From: an uncultured Bacteroidales bacterium
GTDB lineage: Bacteria > Bacteroidota > Bacteroidia > Bacteroidales > P3
Length of the DNA stretch: 64,000 bases
Direction of reading: 5' to 3'
Assembly: GCA_900314725.1 (NCBI GenBank)
Contig: OMWJ01000008.1
Location: 18,034-82,033, forward strand
Part shown: positions 1 to 8,305 of the stretch, piece by piece
How the letters are laid out: each line of letters opens with the position of its first letter
Position numbering within the stretch: the stretch's first letter is position 1
Notes under the pieces: generated by a model
Told to the model about the DNA's origin: nothing
Databases searched by the model: none
What the model saw: only the letters and a program-made list of their open reading frames with translations
Position numbers and translations under genes: made by a program

Positions 1-108
1 AAAACTTCAGTTAAAAAAAGATCTCCAGAGTGCATAGTTGTACGTAGAAAAGGAGTTGTCTATGTGATAAATAAGAAAAACCCTAAGTTTAAACAGCGTC
101 AAGGTTGA
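1..108 (+). CDS. rpmJ: 50S ribosomal protein L36, 5' end cut by window
   Basis: Frame 1 is open from the first base to a TGA at 106-108 and gives 35 residues with the L36 pattern: basic, with a Cys at residue 11 and the ending [12 protein letters not shown] typical of Bacteroidetes L36. About three N-terminal codons lie outside the window. L36 is the smallest protein of the large ribosomal subunit. It sits 47 bp upstream of rpsM, the normal place in the spc/alpha ribosomal operon. Most of the usual zinc-binding cysteines are absent, as in the Cys-poor L36 form. Confidence 0.93.
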   Translation, partial: KTSVKKRSPECIVVRRKGVVYVINKKNPKFKQRQG

Positions 109-155
109 TTCTTATTTGATTAAATAATAATAAAAGTAAAAATAATAATTAGTTT

Positions 156-533
156 ATGGCAAGAATTGCAGGAATTGACTTACCAAGAACAAAGAGTGGA
201 GTAATAGGCCTTACTTATATATATGGTATAGGTAAGAGTTCTGCTTCTAAAATTTTAGCTGAGGCTGGAATAGACGAACAGAAAAAGGTAAGTGATTGGA
301 GTGATGATGAACAAAATGCTATCCGTAACATCATTAGTGAAAAGTTTAAAGTTGAAGGAGACCTTCGTTCAGAAGTTCAGATGAACATTAAACGTTTAAT
401 GGATATTGGATGTTACAGAGGTATCAGACATCGTTCAGGCTTACCAGTACGTGGCCAAAGTACTAAAAACAATGCTCGTACTCGTAAAGGTAGAAAGAAA
501 ACTGTTGCAAACAAAAAGAAAGCAACTAAGTAA
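156..533 (+). CDS. rpsM: 30S ribosomal protein S13
   Basis: The 125-residue product begins [11 protein letters not shown] and contains the helix-hairpin-helix region (IYGIGKSSA, about residues 22-30) and the C-terminal basic stretch ([17 protein letters not shown], about 99-115) that define S13. Family length is 118-126 residues, so it is complete. S13 sits in the head of the small subunit and contacts the P-site tRNA and the large subunit. It is the second gene of the visible ribosomal operon and is presumably transcribed from a promoter upstream of the window. Confidence 0.98.
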   Translation: MARIAGIDLPRTKSGVIGLTYIYGIGKSSASKILAEAGIDEQKKVSDWSDDEQNAIRNIISEKFKVEGDLRSEVQMNIKRLMDIGCYRGIRHRSGLPVRGQSTKNNARTRKGRKKTVANKKKATK

Positions 534-616
534 GTAAAGTAAATTAACGATTGAATGCGGATTACCTACAAAAAAAGGAGAGATTTGAATGGAGCATTCA
601 ATAAAACTACGAAAAA

Positions 617-1006
617 ATGGCAAAAAATTCAAAACCAACAAAGAAAAGAGTAGTAAAAGTTGAACCACAAGGCAGAGCAACGATCTTTGCATCTTTCAAC
701 AATTGCATTATTTCCTTGACCAATAATGCAGGACAAGTAATTTCATGGTCTTCAGCTGGAAAGATGGGTTTCAAGGGTTCAAAGAAGAATACCCCATACG
801 CTTCACAAATGGCAGCAGAGGATTGCGCTAAAGTTGCGTATGATTATGGTTTAAGAAAAGTGAAGGTATTCGTAAAGGGTCCTGGAGCAGGACGTGAGGC
901 AGCTATACGTGCTATTAACACATGTGGCATTGAAGTAATGGAAATAACAGACGTTACCCCATTACCACACAATGGTTGTCGTCCTCCAAAAAGAAGACGT
1001 GTATAA
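617..1006 (+). CDS. rpsK: 30S ribosomal protein S11
   Basis: The 129-residue protein has the S11 hallmarks: [16 protein letters not shown] (about 22-37), [17 protein letters not shown] (about 48-64), and the C-terminal [18 protein letters not shown]. Length is normal for the family. S11 lies on the platform of the 30S subunit near the E site. An 83-bp gap separates it from rpsM and 33 bp from rpsD; no terminator is seen in either, so co-transcription is expected. Confidence 0.98.
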   Translation: MAKNSKPTKKRVVKVEPQGRATIFASFNNCIISLTNNAGQVISWSSAGKMGFKGSKKNTPYASQMAAEDCAKVAYDYGLRKVKVFVKGPGAGREAAIRAINTCGIEVMEITDVTPLPHNGCRPPKRRRV

Positions 1007-1039
1007 TTTTTAGTAATTAATTTAATAAAGTTGTAGAAA

Positions 1040-1639
1040 ATGGCAAGATACACAGGACCTAAAACCAAAATTGCAAGAAAATTTAGAGATCCAATATACG
1101 GACCTGATAAGTCATATGATAAACGTCCGTATGCACCAGGACAACACGGAAGTCGCAGACGTGCAAAACAATCTGAGTATGGTGCTCAGTTGATGGAAAA
1201 GCAAAAAGCTAAATATACTTATGGTATATTAGAAAGACAATTCCGTAACTTGTTTGACAAAGCTTCTCGTAAGGGAGGTATCACAGGTGAAGTTTTACTT
1301 CAATTGATAGAATCACGTTTGGATAATGTTGTTTACCGTTTGGGCATAGCAAAGACTCGTAATCAAGCACGTCAATTGGTATCTCATAAACATATAACCG
1401 TTAATGGTTCAGTTGTTAATATTCCTTCATATCTATTGAGAGAAGGTGATAGCGTAGGCGTTAGAGAGCGTTCAAAATCTTTGGAAGTTATAGAAGATTC
1501 TTTGGCTTCAAGAATGCAATATTCATGGCTTGAATGGGATGAGGCTAAGAAAGAAGGTAAGTTTATGAACTATCCTCAAAGAGCAGACATTCCAGAAAAG
1601 ATTAACGAGCAAGCTATCGTTGAGTTGTATTCTAAGTAA
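1040..1639 (+). CDS. rpsD: 30S ribosomal protein S4
   Basis: The 199-residue product starts [15 protein letters not shown] and has the S4 N-terminal region followed by the S4 RNA-binding domain (about residues 90-155; [20 protein letters not shown]). Length matches the 200-residue bacterial family. S4 binds 16S rRNA early in 30S assembly; in other bacteria it can repress its own operon, but no such operator is evident here. The zinc-binding cysteines of some S4 forms are absent. Confidence 0.98.
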   Translation: MARYTGPKTKIARKFRDPIYGPDKSYDKRPYAPGQHGSRRRAKQSEYGAQLMEKQKAKYTYGILERQFRNLFDKASRKGGITGEVLLQLIESRLDNVVYRLGIAKTRNQARQLVSHKHITVNGSVVNIPSYLLREGDSVGVRERSKSLEVIEDSLASRMQYSWLEWDEAKKEGKFMNYPQRADIPEKINEQAIVELYSK

Positions 1640-1664
1640 AAATAATAAATAGGAGAAATAATAT

Positions 1665-2657
1665 ATGGCCATATTAGCTTTTCAACAACCTGAAAAGGTT
1701 ATAATGATAGAGTCAGACAATTACAAAGGTAAATTTGAATTTCGTCCTTTGGAGCCTGGCTACGGTAATACGATAGGAAATGCTTTACGTAGAATATTGT
1801 TATCTTCATTAGAGGGATTTGCAATTACTGCTGTACGTATTGAGGGAGTTGATCATGAATTTGATACTATTCATGGTGTTGTTGAAGATATGACAGAAAT
1901 CATTCTTAATTTGAAACGTCTTAGCTTTAAACGTCAGATTGAGGAGCAAGAAAGTGAAGAAGTTTCTTTCAAAATAGAAGGAAAAACAACTTTCTTAGCA
2001 AGCGAAATCAATAAGTATCTTAACGCTTTCCAAGTTCTTAATACAGATGTAGAGATATGTCACATGACTTCTGATGTAAGTCTAAACATAACTATGCGTA
2101 TTGAAAAAGGAAGAGGATATGTGCCTTCAGAAGAAAATGTAAGAAGTAATGATCCGGTAGGGACTATTGCTATAGATTCTATATTTACTCCAATAAAGAA
2201 TGTGAAATATTCTGTAGAGAATTATAGAGTAGGGCAGAGAACCGACTATGACAAACTTGTTTTTGACATAGAGACAGATGGATCTATAACTCCAAAAGAT
2301 GCATTGAAGGAGGCCGCTCAAATACTTATTCAGCATTTGGTATTATTCTCCGATAAGAAAATAGATATTCAAACCGATATACAAAATCAAACTGATGACT
2401 TTGACGAAGAAACATTACATATTCGTCAAATGCTTAAGACAAGACTTGTAGATATGGACTTGTCAGTTAGAGCTCTTAACTGTTTGAAAGCAGCAGAGGT
2501 TGATACTCTTGGAGACCTTGTTCAGATAGCTAAATCTGAATTGTTGAAGTTCCGTAATTTTGGTAGAAAATCTCTAACAGAATTGGAGAACTTAGTTAAG
2601 TCTAAGAACCTTGAGTTCGGTATGGATATTTCAAAGTATAAATTAGAAAAAGAGTAA
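1665..2657 (+). CDS. rpoA: DNA-directed RNA polymerase subunit alpha
   Basis: The 330-residue protein has the alpha N-terminal dimerisation and assembly domain (about 1-235, with [21 protein letters not shown] near 28-48) and the C-terminal helix-hairpin-helix domain (about 250-322, [17 protein letters not shown] and [12 protein letters not shown]). Length is normal. Alpha nucleates polymerase assembly and its C-terminal domain contacts UP elements and activators. A purine-rich stretch (AGGAGA at about 1651-1656) lies just ahead of the ATG, one of the few Shine-Dalgarno-like sites here. It stands between rpsD and rplQ as expected. Confidence 0.99.
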   Translation: MAILAFQQPEKVIMIESDNYKGKFEFRPLEPGYGNTIGNALRRILLSSLEGFAITAVRIEGVDHEFDTIHGVVEDMTEIILNLKRLSFKRQIEEQESEEVSFKIEGKTTFLASEINKYLNAFQVLNTDVEICHMTSDVSLNITMRIEKGRGYVPSEENVRSNDPVGTIAIDSIFTPIKNVKYSVENYRVGQRTDYDKLVFDIETDGSITPKDALKEAAQILIQHLVLFSDKKIDIQTDIQNQTDDFDEETLHIRQMLKTRLVDMDLSVRALNCLKAAEVDTLGDLVQIAKSELLKFRNFGRKSLTELENLVKSKNLEFGMDISKYKLEKE

Positions 2658-2663
2658 AATAAG

Positions 2664-3200
2664 ATGAGACACGGTTGTAAAGTAAATCATTTATCAAGAA
2701 CAGCATCCCATAGAAGTTCTATGCTTTCTAATATGGCATCTTCCTTGATAAAACATAAAAGAATAGAAACCACTTTGGCTAAGGCTAAAGCGTTGAAGAA
2801 ATATGTAGAGCCATTGATAACTAAATCCAAAGAAGATTCAACACACCAAAGACGTATTGTGTTCGCAAAGCTTAGAGATAAAGAAGCTGTAACAGAATTG
2901 TTCCGTGAAGTATCTCAAAAGGTTGCTAACCGTAATGGTGGTTACACTCGTATCCTTAAAATAGGAAGACGTTTAGGAGACGGTGCTGAAATGGCTATGA
3001 TGGAATTGGTAGATTATAATGAAAACATGCTTAAGGAGACTACAAAGAAAGCTAAGACAACTCGTAGAGGTGGTAGAAAAAAAGCTGCTAACGTAGAAGC
3101 TCCTGTAGCAGAAGTTCCAAAGGAAGAAGTTGCTGAGGAAGTAAAGGCAGAAGAGCCTGCTACTGAAACTGCAACAGAAGAAACCCCAAAGGCAGAATAA
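2664..3200 (+). CDS. rplQ: 50S ribosomal protein L17 with acidic C-terminal tail
   Basis: Residues 1-116 form a normal L17 ([21 protein letters not shown] and the ending [15 protein letters not shown]). A tail of about 55 residues follows, first basic and then Ala/Glu-rich with repeated EE and PATET runs, giving 178 residues in total. Extended L17 tails are common in Bacteroidetes, so this is not a fusion with another domain. It starts 6 bp after rpoA and is the last gene of the ribosomal operon; a strong terminator follows. Confidence 0.97.
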   Translation: MRHGCKVNHLSRTASHRSSMLSNMASSLIKHKRIETTLAKAKALKKYVEPLITKSKEDSTHQRRIVFAKLRDKEAVTELFREVSQKVANRNGGYTRILKIGRRLGDGAEMAMMELVDYNENMLKETTKKAKTTRRGGRKKAANVEAPVAEVPKEEVAEEVKAEEPATETATEETPKAE

Positions 3201-3226
3201 TTATCTATTGATTTCTTAGATAAAAG

Positions 3227-3265
3227 AAAAAATCTGTTTATCTGAAAAGATAGACAGATTTTTTT
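3227..3265 (+). terminator. Rho-independent terminator of the ribosomal protein operon
   Basis: A 17-bp stem (left arm 3227-3243, GAAA loop 3244-3247, right arm from 3248) with only one G-T wobble, and a run of T at the 3' side of the right arm. It lies 27 bp after the rplQ stop, so it should end the S13-L17 transcript. Confidence 0.9.
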
Positions 3266-3356
3266 CATGAGAGCGAATAAGATTTTTACAATATTTTTAT
3301 GTCTTTGTGAAGAATGGCACACTTTTTTATAAACTAAATGAAAAGAGTATTTGCTT

Positions 3357-3965
3357 ATGAAACGAATAGTTATATTTTCTCTGATTGCGTTGATGCTTTT
3401 GCCATGTAAAGCACAACAGAGCAATCCATCTAAACATGAGATGAGTGTTTCTGCAGGCTTTTTGCCGAGTACAGATAGCAGGATGTTTTTGGATATATTG
3501 ATAGCTGCATTAACATTAGGTTTAGTAGTCCCAGATGATATGGCAAGCTATGGTTCTTATTCTCTTGAATATACTTATCATCAATCAGATAAACTTGCTT
3601 ATGGTCTTCTTGCAGGATATAGTGCAAACAAAACTATATACAAAAGTGGTTATGATGATGTAAACTATAAAAGAGAGAACTTCAGAAACTACTACTATTG
3701 TATGCCGACAATAAAACTTACCTGGTCACGCAAGACTCATGTGAATTTTTATTCTTATGCAGGCGTAGGAGCATACTACAGATACGAGACGACAATGCCA
3801 TTAGACGACAGTGGAGCAGAGAAAAGTTCTGATGATCAACTGATGGTAGCCTTTCAACTAACTCCAATAGGTGCTGAGTTTGGAGGAGAAAGGTTTAAGT
3901 TCTTCACTGAATTAGGAGTAGGAAATAAAGGTTTCCTCAGTGCAGGATTTAGATTTAAACTTTAA
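3357..3965 (+). CDS. predicted outer-membrane beta-barrel protein
   Basis: I chose the ATG at 3357, because translation from it gives a clean signal peptide (MKRIVIFSLIALMLLPCKAQ); an in-frame TTG lies two codons upstream. The mature part, about 180 residues, alternates hydrophobic and polar residues, is rich in Tyr and Gly, and ends in a FRFKL strand, as small outer-membrane barrels do. I do not recognise a specific family. It is a single gene after the ribosomal operon, with no partner on its strand. Function unknown; confident only about export and likely barrel fold. Confidence 0.7.
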   Translation: MKRIVIFSLIALMLLPCKAQQSNPSKHEMSVSAGFLPSTDSRMFLDILIAALTLGLVVPDDMASYGSYSLEYTYHQSDKLAYGLLAGYSANKTIYKSGYDDVNYKRENFRNYYYCMPTIKLTWSRKTHVNFYSYAGVGAYYRYETTMPLDDSGAEKSSDDQLMVAFQLTPIGAEFGGERFKFFTELGVGNKGFLSAGFRFKL

Positions 3966-3997
3966 AGAATCTGTTTTTCTATTTGTGTAATTTTTCC

Positions 3998-4036
3998 GCC
4001 AACTGGCACAACAAAAATAGCCAACTGACATAATAA
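3998..4036. repeat. two-copy 17-bp direct repeat, 22-bp period
   Basis: GCCAACTGGCACAACAA at 3998-4014 recurs as GCCAACTGACATAATAA at 4020-4036. Only two units are present, with a 5-bp spacer, so this is not a CRISPR array. It lies in the 327-bp gene-free stretch 3966-4292, which otherwise holds the MITE-like element and a promoter-like repeat. Confidence 0.55.
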
Positions 4037-4088
4037 GAAAAGAATTGTGTCGTCATTGTAAGTGTGAATGTTTGAGAAAAAAACATGG

Positions 4089-4195
4089 TAGTGTCCCTAA
4101 AAAGTGTGTAAAATTCATAGTGTTTTATTTTTATTATTTGCAAATTTAAAATACTTCCGAATTTTACACACTTTTTTGGGAATACTATCCCATGC
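4089..4195. repeat. MITE-like element, copy 1 (terminal inverted repeats)
   Basis: About 107 bp bounded by imperfect inverted repeats: GTGTCCCTAAAAAGTGTGTA on the left (4091-4110) and its near complement TTTTACACACTTTTTTGGGA on the right (4162-4181), each extended by a further AAATTC or GAA inwards. No coding capacity. A TAAATTTG promoter-like box on the minus strand (4141-4148) lies inside. A diverged copy in opposite orientation is at 60097-60204. The inverted repeats look like transposon ends, and I infer a non-autonomous insertion element; no transposase source is in the window. It could also form a large hairpin between the convergent genes on either side. Confidence 0.6.
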
Positions 4196-4211
4196 TTCTT
4201 AATAATATTTC

Positions 4212-4238
4212 ATCACTTTGTATCATTTTGCAAAGATA
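4212..4238 (-). repeat. promoter-like repeat, copy 1
   Basis: The 27-bp plus-strand string ends TATCATTTTGCAAAGATA, which read on the minus strand is TATCTTTGCAAAATGATA and contains a perfect TAnnTTTG -7 box (4231-4238). It recurs with two differences at 5134-5160 and more loosely at 6115-6138. No minus-strand gene lies downstream of this copy, so it may be a remnant left by rearrangement of the toxin-antitoxin/BRO patch. Confidence 0.5.
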
Positions 4239-4292
4239 AGGAATCTAACTACAATAAAAGTTTTGTATCTGCTTGTAATCTCTGCACTTCGA

Positions 4293-4670
4293 TTAGTGGG
4301 CAATTAACAATCTTCTTAAAATAGACAATTCATTCTCTATTGTGGCAAAGTGCCTTAGTATTGCTATTTCTTTACTTTCTTCTTCTTTTTGGATAATAGG
4401 CTTTATTTCTTGCTTGATACTCTCATTATATGCTTTTTGTACCTTTATCCAAAAATCTGCTGTTATACCCCCTAAATTTTCTGCTATCTTTTCAGCAATG
4501 GATTTTGTTATATTCTTTTTGCCATTGATAATAGCATTAAAATTACTCGGCTGTATTCCAATAGCCGCTGCAAAGTCTTTTTGTTTAATTCCCCTCGCTT
4601 GTAATTCTTCTTTTAAAATCTCGCTTGGATGTACAACCTTATAAGGTGTTAATTTATTTTTTGTTTCCAT
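4293..4670 (-). CDS. higA: HigA-type antitoxin, XRE-family HTH
   Basis: The 125-residue protein has the HigA addiction-module pattern: a lead-in HPSEILKEELQARGIKQKDFA, then a helix-turn-helix (about residues 28-65; IGIQPSNFNAIINGKKNIT) and the FWIKVQKAYNE segment. Such antitoxins bind and neutralise a RelE-fold toxin and repress their own promoter. It overlaps the 3' end of the upstream toxin gene by 17 bp, giving the toxin-first order of higBA systems. Residues after about 95 are a variable tail. Confidence 0.9.
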   Translation of the reverse strand: METKNKLTPYKVVHPSEILKEELQARGIKQKDFAAAIGIQPSNFNAIINGKKNITKSIAEKIAENLGGITADFWIKVQKAYNESIKQEIKPIIQKEEESKEIAILRHFATIENELSILRRLLIAH

Positions 4671-4977
4671 AATGTGTTGTATCTAATTTTAATAATGTTA
4701 TTTCTATCTTATTTTCATTTTCTGTAAATAATAATCTCTCAACCCTGTTTTGTACTATTCTAATACTACTAATTCCTGTATAATCGTGTTTTAAACGTTC
4801 ATAATGAAGAAAACTGATATTCTGTACTTCTATTATGTCTTTGGCAAATAGAAGCGTTGTATATGCTCTTATTAGTCCATTCATTAAAACATTGTCTTTT
4901 ACAATCTTTTTGTAATGTTTATTCTTTCCTGCGGCTATTAATTCCTCTAAATCTTTGTCTTTAAAAATTATTTCCAT
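4654..4977 (-). CDS. higB: HigB-like RelE/ParE-superfamily toxin
   Basis: The 107-residue product fits the HigB/RelE-like mRNA interferase size, with ISFLHYERLKHDYTGISSIRI (about 54-74) and the ending RLLFTENENKIEITLLKLDTTHYGNKK typical of HigB-like toxins from Bacteroidetes. RelE-fold toxins cleave mRNA on the ribosome. It is first in a two-gene operon with the HTH antitoxin. A TAATTTTG box lies 19 bp upstream of the ATG. Assignment rests on the partner and fold-level resemblance; catalytic residues cannot be fixed by eye. Confidence 0.82.
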   Translation of the reverse strand: MEIIFKDKDLEELIAAGKNKHYKKIVKDNVLMNGLIRAYTTLLFAKDIIEVQNISFLHYERLKHDYTGISSIRIVQNRVERLLFTENENKIEITLLKLDTTHYGNKK

Positions 4978-4995
4978 AGTCTAATATTCTGTTTG

Positions 4996-5003
4996 CAAAA
5001 TTA
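4996..5003 (-). promoter_or_regulatory. -7 promoter box for higBA
   Basis: Minus-strand TAATTTTG followed by CAAAC, a perfect match to the Bacteroidetes -7 consensus TAnnTTTG. It predicts a transcript start near 4990 and a leader of about 12 nt before the toxin ATG at 4977. Confidence 0.75.
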
Positions 5004-5055
5004 TATATTTTTTTTAATTAAGTATAATAATTATATAGTTTTATTAGCTATTTTT

Positions 5056-5102
5056 ATAATCGCACTTATCATCGTGCGATGAATACAAATTTCCAAAAGA
5101 CG
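5056..5102. repeat. 47-bp palindrome-containing repeat, copy 1
   Basis: This segment is the reverse complement of 19961-20007 with 44 of 47 bases identical. It contains the hairpin ATCGCAC-8 nt-GTGCGAT (5059-5080). It lies between the BRO gene and higB. The second copy lies at the start of an RHS tip cassette, so the repeat marks both edges of the accessory region. Confidence 0.8.
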
Positions 5103-5133
5103 TTGATTTTGCAGTAAAAATAGTCAATATTTT

Positions 5134-5160
5134 ATCACTTAATATCATTTTGCAAAGATA
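5134..5160 (-). repeat. promoter-like repeat, copy 2
   Basis: Near-identical to 4212-4238. On the minus strand it gives TATCTTTG (5153-5160) followed by CAAAATGATA. It lies 42 bp past the BRO stop and about 180 bp ahead of higB, so it may be a second higBA promoter or a duplicated gene leader. Confidence 0.55.
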
Positions 5161-5201
5161 TGAAGTTTTCATGTTTTATGATAGTATTTTTTATATTGAA
5201 A

Positions 5202-6050
5202 TTAATCCTGTTTAGTACTCTCTTGCATATCGTTTTGAGGAAGTAAGTAATCACTTGCCTTTGCAGGTGAAATTACACTCTTACCCAAATCTTTCTCTAA
5301 TTCTTTGCGAGCAGTGTTTGCTATTTCTCCCCCACGTCGTGCAATATTACGGTGTTGTGATAGTCTCTTCGGATTCTTTTGTTTCGACAACTCTGTGGCA
5401 GAGACCTCAGCAAGCGTGTTTAATGCAATTTCTATATTTGTCATATTATCACGTAAGTTTTCCTTGCGTAGTCCTTTATAATCCTTATATTGCCTTGTTG
5501 TCAAGCCACTCCAAGTTTCAAGCATTAAATCTGTCAGCATTGCATAGACCTGCCCTGATCTCACTCCTCCTCGTTGCCATTCATCTGTGAGTTCCTTTCT
5601 TGCTTCTATAGAACGTATGCGTTGATTTATCCATTTATCACTATAGCCTAAACGCTTATAATCCACAACAGCCTGATCTATGGATTTTTCAGGATCTTGC
5701 AACTGTTCCAATCTTACACTTGCAACTTGAGACATCCAAATCTTAAAAGGTTCTGCTTTTGAAGAAGGAATAGACTGGATAATACGGAATAGTTGTTCAA
5801 TATCTGCCGCTAATGTTTTCCTTCTTCCTGATTTAGTAGTCATAAGTACCTGGGGACAATTTGTCCCTATGTAGCCGCCAAGTTCCTTATCTCTTTTACG
5901 TAGTTTCTTTAAATAATCTGTTGGATTAACACTATCTGTAAGTACTGCAACAACATCAATGATAGAAAAATACCATTTTTCTTTTTCATTATCCCAAACT
6001 GTACGAACTCTTTTACTTTCAAATAATTCTAATGATTCTTGCTGCGACAT
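5202..6050 (-). CDS. BRO/DinD-like protein (phage antirepressor family)
   Basis: The 282-residue protein has a BRO-N-like N-terminal domain (about 8-110; VRTVWDNEKEKWYFSIIDVVAVLTD, then DYLKKLRKRDKEL) followed by the DinD-type helical region (about 120-270) with QAVVDYKRLGYSDKWINQRIRSIEARKELTDEW. BRO-N domains bind DNA and occur in phage antirepressors and in the SOS-induced DinD of E. coli. No phage genes surround it here. It has its own TACCTTTG box and a 70-80 nt leader. Family assignment is firm, biological role is not known. Confidence 0.87.
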   Translation of the reverse strand: MSQQESLELFESKRVRTVWDNEKEKWYFSIIDVVAVLTDSVNPTDYLKKLRKRDKELGGYIGTNCPQVLMTTKSGRRKTLAADIEQLFRIIQSIPSSKAEPFKIWMSQVASVRLEQLQDPEKSIDQAVVDYKRLGYSDKWINQRIRSIEARKELTDEWQRGGVRSGQVYAMLTDLMLETWSGLTTRQYKDYKGLRKENLRDNMTNIEIALNTLAEVSATELSKQKNPKRLSQHRNIARRGGEIANTARKELEKDLGKSVISPAKASDYLLPQNDMQESTKQD

Positions 6051-6130
6051 ATCTAAATAATTTTAATTATCTCTATACAAGTAATAACTATTTGGTACTC
6101 TTTAAATAAGCATTTACAACTATCATTTTG

Positions 6131-6138
6131 CAAAGGTA
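6131..6138 (-). promoter_or_regulatory. -7 promoter box for the BRO gene
   Basis: Minus-strand TACCTTTG followed by CAAAATGATA. It matches TAnnTTTG and shares the CAAAATGATA extension with the repeats at 4212 and 5134. The gene ATG is at 6050. Confidence 0.65.
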
Positions 6139-6187
6139 GAAAATTTTTGGAAAACATTAGTATAATTTCAAGTTAATTGCATTATAA

Positions 6188-7147
6188 TTAATCATATCTA
6201 AGTGGAGAGTCATCAAAGATAGAAACATTAATATCTATATCACTATTAAATATTTTATCTATCTCTGTTTTATTTAGAATATAACTTTGTAATCCTAAAC
6301 CTAAATATTTTAGTTTAGGAAAATCTTTAATAAGATCATAAGTTATACCATTTATTTTATTCTCAATAACAACTAAAATCTCAAGATTCTGCAACGCTAT
6401 AAGATTCTTAGGAAACACCTCTATTCCACATTGAACTAAATAAACTTCATTTAATTTCGTATTTATAGTCAAAATACTATCATCATCTGAAAAATATATA
6501 TTATTAGAAAACTTAAAACACTCCATATTAAGAAGTTGTTTTACTTCTCTTGGTATTCCATTAAATCTGTTTGATGAAATATCTAAGACAATAAGATTAT
6601 TTAATGAAAAGCTTTTGGGAATATAATTTATCTCAGTACCATTTATTCGTAAATACTGTAAATTCTTTAAATTCTCAAGACTGTTAGGTAAAAAACGTAA
6701 AGGGCAATAACATATTTCCAGTCTTGTCAACTGACTCATTTCCCCTATTTCTTCCGGAATATAAGATAAATCGCAATTATATATTCTTAAAGAGTATAAA
6801 GAATCTAACATAGATAATGTTTTAAAAAAAGATATACTATTTATTTGTTTTATAAAACTCAAATTTATTTCCTTAGGTTGTGATTTTACAATAAAATCTA
6901 ATGCATGTTCATCTAAGATGATATTTTGTAAGTATAATGTCTTAATTCTATCCGAACAATCTTTTAATAAGTTATCTATCCTCTCAATATTGTCGTTTGA
7001 TAGAGTTAAGTTTATATAGTGTAATTTATTATATAAGCCTAACCTCTCTAATCCTACACTGTCATATTTCTGAAAAGAAACATATTCTTGACTAAATAGA
7101 AGCGAAAAGGAAAATAAAAAATATAGAAATAAAACAATATATCTCAT
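6188..7147 (-). CDS. exported leucine-rich-repeat protein, candidate immunity protein
   Basis: The 319-residue product starts with a signal peptide (MRYIVLFLYFLFSFSLLFSQ) and is built of about nine leucine-rich repeats (for example LTRLEICYCPLRFLPNSLENL and LQYLRINGTEINYIPKSF). It begins inside the last codons of the RHS tip gene upstream (ATGA-type overlap, 7144-7147), so the two are translationally coupled. A gene directly after a toxin tip is the usual place of an immunity gene; with an LRR scaffold and export this protein could bind the tip in the periplasm. That role is inferred from position only. Confidence 0.72.
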   Translation of the reverse strand: MRYIVLFLYFLFSFSLLFSQEYVSFQKYDSVGLERLGLYNKLHYINLTLSNDNIERIDNLLKDCSDRIKTLYLQNIILDEHALDFIVKSQPKEINLSFIKQINSISFFKTLSMLDSLYSLRIYNCDLSYIPEEIGEMSQLTRLEICYCPLRFLPNSLENLKNLQYLRINGTEINYIPKSFSLNNLIVLDISSNRFNGIPREVKQLLNMECFKFSNNIYFSDDDSILTINTKLNEVYLVQCGIEVFPKNLIALQNLEILVVIENKINGITYDLIKDFPKLKYLGLGLQSYILNKTEIDKIFNSDIDINVSIFDDSPLRYD

Positions 7148-8031
7148 AGTTCTTTACCTCCTGGTGTTCTAAAGTGATTAAAAAACTTATTGCTAGGGAT
7201 AAAGGAATCATTTCTAAATTTTGTTTCAGAAGAATATATATATGTTTTGCTCTTTCCTCTATTATAGTCAAAAACTATACCTATAGTATTTTGAGGAACA
7301 TTATCGCTTCCTATTGTAGGAGGATGATCTCTCCCATTGTCTATATTATGAGTATGCGCAATTATAGTTCTTCGTGTAGCAGAGAAATCTCCTCCAACTT
7401 TTATTATATTGGAAACACTCCCCATGTCTAAATTTCCACTTACATTTCCTTCTTTATCTAATTGGATGGTAGCCTTTGTATGATATAATCTATAACCGAT
7501 TTTTTTAGTTTGGATATTTTCAAAAATTTGCATTCCATATTCACCAGCATTAATCTTATCCATATCACCCACTTCATAAAGTTCCTTTAAAGCAAGACGA
7601 GATTCATATGAAGGCACTTCTGAAATATCTCCCCTAAGATCGGACTGGCTTACCCCATCTTTAAAATCATCAGATATAATTCTTTGTTTGTCAAATTTAT
7701 TCGTAACCAGGTATATTTTATCATCATCTTCTTTGTCTCGTCCTATAACTTCAGCATTTTCATTTATATACCAACCTATTTCTTCTCCATTAGGATCGAT
7801 GAGTTTTATTGGATTGTTTGCACAGTAGTTGTATGGGGTTAAACTTGGGTATTTATCAGACATTGGGTCGGTGCTGTTCCATATACTTAACTCAGAAGAA
7901 TAGTATCTTGAACCGTAGTAATGAAATCCACTCTCATAGTCTTTTTCTTTGGCATTAAAAGAATAAGCACAAAAATCGCTATAAGTTATCTGATAATTAG
8001 AAGAATTATATGTAGTTTTTATAGTATTCAA
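7144..8031 (-). CDS. shell-less RHS tip cassette 1 (RHS core plus JAB-like domain)
   Basis: The 295-residue protein has only about 25 residues before the RHS-associated core (NAKEKDYESGFHYYGSRYY to KLIDPNGEE, about 27-85), then a variable domain of about 210 residues. That domain carries IIAHTHN followed about 14 residues later by GSDN, resembling the HxH...SxxD metal site of JAB/JAMM peptidases found in polymorphic toxins, though the spacing is imperfect. It lacks the SpvB and YD-repeat shell. It has its own TAATTTTG promoter and ATG, so it may be expressed, or may serve as a donor cassette for the main RHS gene at 9780. It lies in opposite orientation to that gene. Confidence 0.8.
   Translation of the reverse strand: MNTIKTTYNSSNYQITYSDFCAYSFNAKEKDYESGFHYYGSRYYSSELSIWNSTDPMSDKYPSLTPYNYCANNPIKLIDPNGEEIGWYINENAEVIGRDKEDDDKIYLVTNKFDKQRIISDDFKDGVSQSDLRGDISEVPSYESRLALKELYEVGDMDKINAGEYGMQIFENIQTKKIGYRLYHTKATIQLDKEGNVSGNLDMGSVSNIIKVGGDFSATRRTIIAHTHNIDNGRDHPPTIGSDNVPQNTIGIVFDYNRGKSKTYIYSSETKFRNDSFIPSNKFFNHFRTPGGKEL
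7781..7961 (-). repeat. RHS core DNA repeat, inverted copy
   Basis: Read on the minus strand this about 180-bp segment matches the core of the main RHS gene (18711-18890) in opposite orientation, including an uninterrupted identical run of about 45 bases and another of about 29. Inverted identical segments of this size can support homologous inversion. Confidence 0.85.
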
Positions 8032-8060
8032 ATTTTAAAATATTTATTATTTTTCAGCCT

Positions 8061-8068
8061 CAAAATTA
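8061..8068 (-). promoter_or_regulatory. -7 promoter box for RHS tip cassette 1
   Basis: Minus-strand TAATTTTG 30 bp ahead of the ATG at 8031, a perfect TAnnTTTG match. It suggests the shell-less cassette is transcribed by itself. Confidence 0.65.
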
Positions 8069-8258
8069 CAACTTTTTCTTTTTTTATGCATAACTTTTGT
8101 TTTTTTATTTTACTTTATTTTTTATTTTTTTACTTGTCAATGTCTAAATTTATTATTTTCTGTAATTATAATGTCTATTATAGTGTTGATTGTAAAAGTA
8201 TTAGTAACTTTCATCAATTAAATTTTATAAAATATTTCTCCATCTCTCAAAAGATATG

Positions 8259-8266
8259 TAAATTTG
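8259..8266 (+). promoter_or_regulatory. -7 promoter box for the T9SS/RHS operon
   Basis: TAAATTTG matches TAnnTTTG and lies 40 bp before the ATG at 8306. It is the only good plus-strand candidate in the 274-bp divergent intergenic region, so it probably drives the T9SS protein and the giant RHS gene behind it. Confidence 0.55.
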
Positions 8267-8305
8267 TGAAAAATTGAAAATTTCAACAGAGATATATAAG
8301 AAAAC

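Noticed and set aside
2990..3200. L17 tail as a fusion with a second domain
   Set aside because: Low-complexity Ala/Glu tail, common in Bacteroidetes L17.
3998..4036. Possible start of a CRISPR array
   Set aside because: Only two units of 17 bp with a 5-bp spacer, no cas gene in the window and no further units.
4089..4195. Simple terminator between convergent genes
   Set aside because: The loop of about 45 bases is too long for an intrinsic terminator, and a second copy with similar interior sequence at 60 kb points to a dispersed element.
5202..6050. BRO gene as a sign of a prophage
   Set aside because: No capsid, tail, portal, integrase or lysis genes are near; BRO-domain genes also occur singly in bacterial chromosomes.
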